Positions 61,510 through 64,000 of a stretch of DNA of 64,000 bases are shown here, piece after piece. Position numbers and translations under genes: made by a program. Below the pieces are notes generated by a model that worked only from the letters and a program-made list of their open reading frames with translations, did not search any database and was not told the DNA's origin. This stretch comes from Chlorokybus atmophyticus (taxonomy: Eukaryota > Streptophyta > Chlorokybophyceae > Chlorokybales > Chlorokybaceae): positions 261,723-325,722 of the forward strand of contig RHPI01002568.1 in NCBI GenBank assembly GCA_009103225.1. The letters run 5' to 3'. Numbering within the stretch: position 1 is the first letter of the stretch; each line of letters begins with the position of its first letter.

Positions 61510-63980
61510 AAATGTATACGCCAGAGTCCGCGCAACATTAGCATTGAGTCCCGTGGGGCAATGCAGTACATGCGGGAGTACGCGTTTGCGCACGTTACTT
61601 TAAATACATCGCCTCGGCCAGCTTAAAGCTGGAGCTAAAGAGCGCTTCAAAGGAGAGACATAGTATTTGGCCCCGGCGGACCCCAACATTGCATCCTCCT
61701 CAAGGTCGCCATGCCGGCCATACAATCAGCAGGTGCAACACGACATGCCACTCACCATTGTTAGAGCCGCACGGGCACGCTAGGCCACCATTCGCTTCCT
61801 GCCACGTCGCCTATTATTGGGAGAACCATGCATCTTTTAAGAAGAGGACTTGCACTCAGCCCTGGTGCTAGCCAACAATGCCGCTTGAAGCCAGCAAATG
61901 CAAGAGTACGACGCTTCGCAGCCGCAAACCGATCACGGCGTGCGCGACTGGTTGCAGGGATAACAGTTAACAATCCAAAGGGAGCGGCGTCTGCTTCGGA
62001 CATCTCAGTTGCTACATGGTGCTGATGCTCGTAGAGCCGATAAATTGCCTACACGCGAACACTTGCATGACACACTATGTGCTCGAGTTGAGGGGGGGGG
62101 CCTCAACACGGTGCCCGTCACGCAGAAGAATTTTTGCCTTACCATTACCGCGCCCATACACTGCCAGCGGCATTGCTGCTTGACACCACCCCTTTGCCTA
62201 GCCAACCGGGTGGCTAGGGAAGGTGCTTGCACTGAAGGCATAACACAACTTCTGATGCAGATCACATGCCGCGAGGGGCCATGGAATACACTCCGAGCAC
62301 TTGGACGAGGCATCCCAAATTGTCAGCTCATCCACCTCATTGTGTGGCTCACCTCGTCTAAGTCAAACAACACCCTCCACCCCGACCTCTTTGTCAGTCC
62401 TGCTGCGGGGTTTAATTTACATTAGACTCCCTTGCCTCGATAGCAGGGCAATTGATTATTGGTTTTGGTGTCCTATATGGATGTCCAACTAGTATGTGTG
62501 GACACGGTCGTCATCAACTACACAGCAGCTCGGCTACAACGAAGGTCTTCGACGCTGGCAGGATGAGCGTGACGCAGATGTGCTTGACCGCGCTGTTCGC
62601 TATCAACAGGACGATTCATAAACGCGCGCGCTGGCGCGTTAACAACTAGCACAGCAACTTTGTGAAGGCGCTAGAATCCTTGAGCAAGTGATATGGAGGC
62701 ATCCGGCCGCAATCACCGAGGCGGCGCGAGAGTTGGTGGCAACCTACGTCAGCCTACCACCTATCCTGCCAGTCATTTATGGCGACCGTCAAGGTCAACA
62801 TTGGGAGCAAGCTATTACTGCTGAAGCTTCACGCTTAGCCTTGGATGCCCCCGCTGAGTACGCACACTATGGTGCTGCACTTGCTGCTCCATCGGCTGCC
62901 CCATCGGGCGATTTGCCTACCTCGTCCTCAGCTCTATCCACACCGGTTCAGCAGTCTCCCCTTACCAGATGACGCACCCGCACCCGATGCTGCTCCACCC
63001 ACGCCTGTACACCGATCCCCCTGTGGGTGTCTCATTGTCAAGTGGAATTGATCTTTCACTGTCATTGTCCCTTTCGGAAGATAAATCAGCACCCGGCACA
63101 GAGGTAGGACCCCGGTCCGCCCTAGTTGTGTTCACTGCAGCTCCTTCCGAGCACCTTTCTCCCACCAGAGCCCCAACGTCAGCCCCGTTGAATCTTTTCG
63201 CCCCACCCCGTACTTCAAATTAATAGGCTGCTGGTCCGCCCCAACATTGGCATGGTCAACAACTGGCGGGGCCACGTCCGCTTTGCACACCATGACTGGC
63301 TCCCATGCCACCTCTTGTTCGACACGCGCCCATCCCGTCATCCTTGGCTTGCGTGTTGCTGAACGTCTCGGCATCAACCTCAATAACTTGGACAACACCT
63401 CCCACGAGATACGCACCGCTTAAGGCGAGCTCGAGACCACCACGGGTGTGAAAAACTCGTCGCACACCATTACGATTTACCGGCATGCAACCCGAGCAGA
63501 CCATGGTGTTGAGTGTTTTGCTTGGTCTTCGACTCCGTAATGTTTGATGTGCTTGTGGGCATGGAGGCGTTGTATCCCATCGGTGCCACCGTTGACACCT
63601 AGATGAAGTATGCACTCTTCCGACCTTGCTGGCACCAAAGCGATGGCACCCCTACAGCTATTCCCTTTCGTCTCCCCACCTACTCGCACTACTCCTCCAC
63701 CACTGTTCCTGTTAAACTCGCCAACGCTGCGCTGCATTACGGCTTGCACTTTGCCCACGCGGATTAAGTCAAATCTTAAGCTCTACACACCGTTATCCAT
63801 AAGTGTTACGTTGGAGCTGAGTTTTTTTTTGGGCGGGGGGAGTTCAATCTTGTTGCATAGGCTTGGTAGCAAGTCTATGCGCATTCATTCAATTGTCCGC
63901 GTAGACCACATTGTCGTTCAGCTATACATTAGTTAAGCTGAGCATATACATTCAAGTAAAAGTTGATCCATTATCAGCGG

Positions 63981-64000
63981 GGGGGGGGGGGGGGGGGGGG
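63981..64000. repeat. Poly-G at the window end
   Basis: Twenty G to the last base. Poly-G/C also borders the N gap at 2643 and copy 1 of the 403-bp repeat, so it probably marks a contig end. Confidence 0.9.

Larger units (their letters stand above)
58896..63780 (+). mobile_element. Decayed retroelement: gag with zinc knuckles, retropepsin-like remnant
   Basis: The gag-like frame 58896-59585 (229 residues) carries a helical capsid-like region and two CCHC-type knuckles. The first, near 59343-59390, lacks its first Cys (YHRCSKEGHFIRVC); the second is complete (CNHCGMKGHLEVVC). Long frames with scattered stops follow: 59765-60460, 60622-61338, about 61830-62020, and 63250-63765. The last contains LGLRVAERLGINL and FDVLVGMEALYPIGATVD, which resembles a retropepsin domain, although its DTG active site is not visible. 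No reverse transcriptase or integrase motif is present before the window ends, and no LTR pair was seen. The scaffold may end within the element. Confidence 0.6.

Overview
This window is nuclear DNA of a flagellated microbial eukaryote. Nearly every gene is split by short introns with GT-AG (occasionally GC-AG) borders, and many introns are filled with alternating TG/CA/CG purine-pyrimidine tracts. A CCDC77 homologue (centrosome/cilium), an mTERF-like organelle factor ending in a Cys-rich tail, Ser/Pro-rich extracellular stalks and a Pmp-repeat protein fused to a TRP-like channel together suit an alga or similar protist, possibly a green alga. No rRNA, organelle gene or marker settles the lineage. 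Two N gaps (2643-2818, 25653-25889), homopolymer C/G runs and a terminal poly-G at 63981-64000 indicate a draft assembly.

The gene-rich part is 1.6-47.5 kb. On the + strand lie a small Cys-rich single-pass membrane protein (1615-3855, interrupted by a gap), a ~32-exon secreted S53-like/subtilisin-fold peptidase with TSP3, kelch-like and PAN-like modules (6372-14491), a 31-exon Pmp-repeat/TRP-like membrane protein (17707-25087), an unrecognised charged 290-residue protein (29179-30708) and an extended-synaptotagmin-like SMP+C2 protein (32403-35858). On the - strand lie CCDC77 (26477-28892), an mTERF-like protein (36414-37226), a complete alpha-N-acetylglucosaminidase (37585-41752) and a type II membrane protein with two methyltransferase-like domains (42636-47544). 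I joined exons by hand. For most of these genes every intron phase agrees, which is the main support for the models.

From 47.6 kb onward the sequence changes character to a graveyard of repeats and decayed mobile genes. It holds 225-bp and 124-bp tandem repeats, ~165-bp inverted repeats flanking a broken coiled-coil/RING gene (49.1-51.9 kb), a 596-bp (TC)n tract, another broken gene (53.1-54.2 kb, -), a degenerate Helitron Rep/helicase (54.9-58.7 kb, -), and a retroelement with gag zinc knuckle and retropepsin-like remnants (58.9-63.8 kb, +) that contains a 79-bp near-perfect palindrome.

Functionally, the intact genes point to cell-surface and secretory biology (peptidase, adhesin/channel, Golgi-type methyltransferase, lysosomal glycosidase), ER-contact lipid transfer and ciliary structure. 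I see no operon-like or clearly co-functional cluster. The most unusual items are the Pmp/TRP-like fusion built from phase-0 exon cassettes, the protease-kelch-PAN architecture with Glu replacing the catalytic His, the tandem hairpins at 15.7-15.8 kb, and the inverted-repeat-flanked RING gene.
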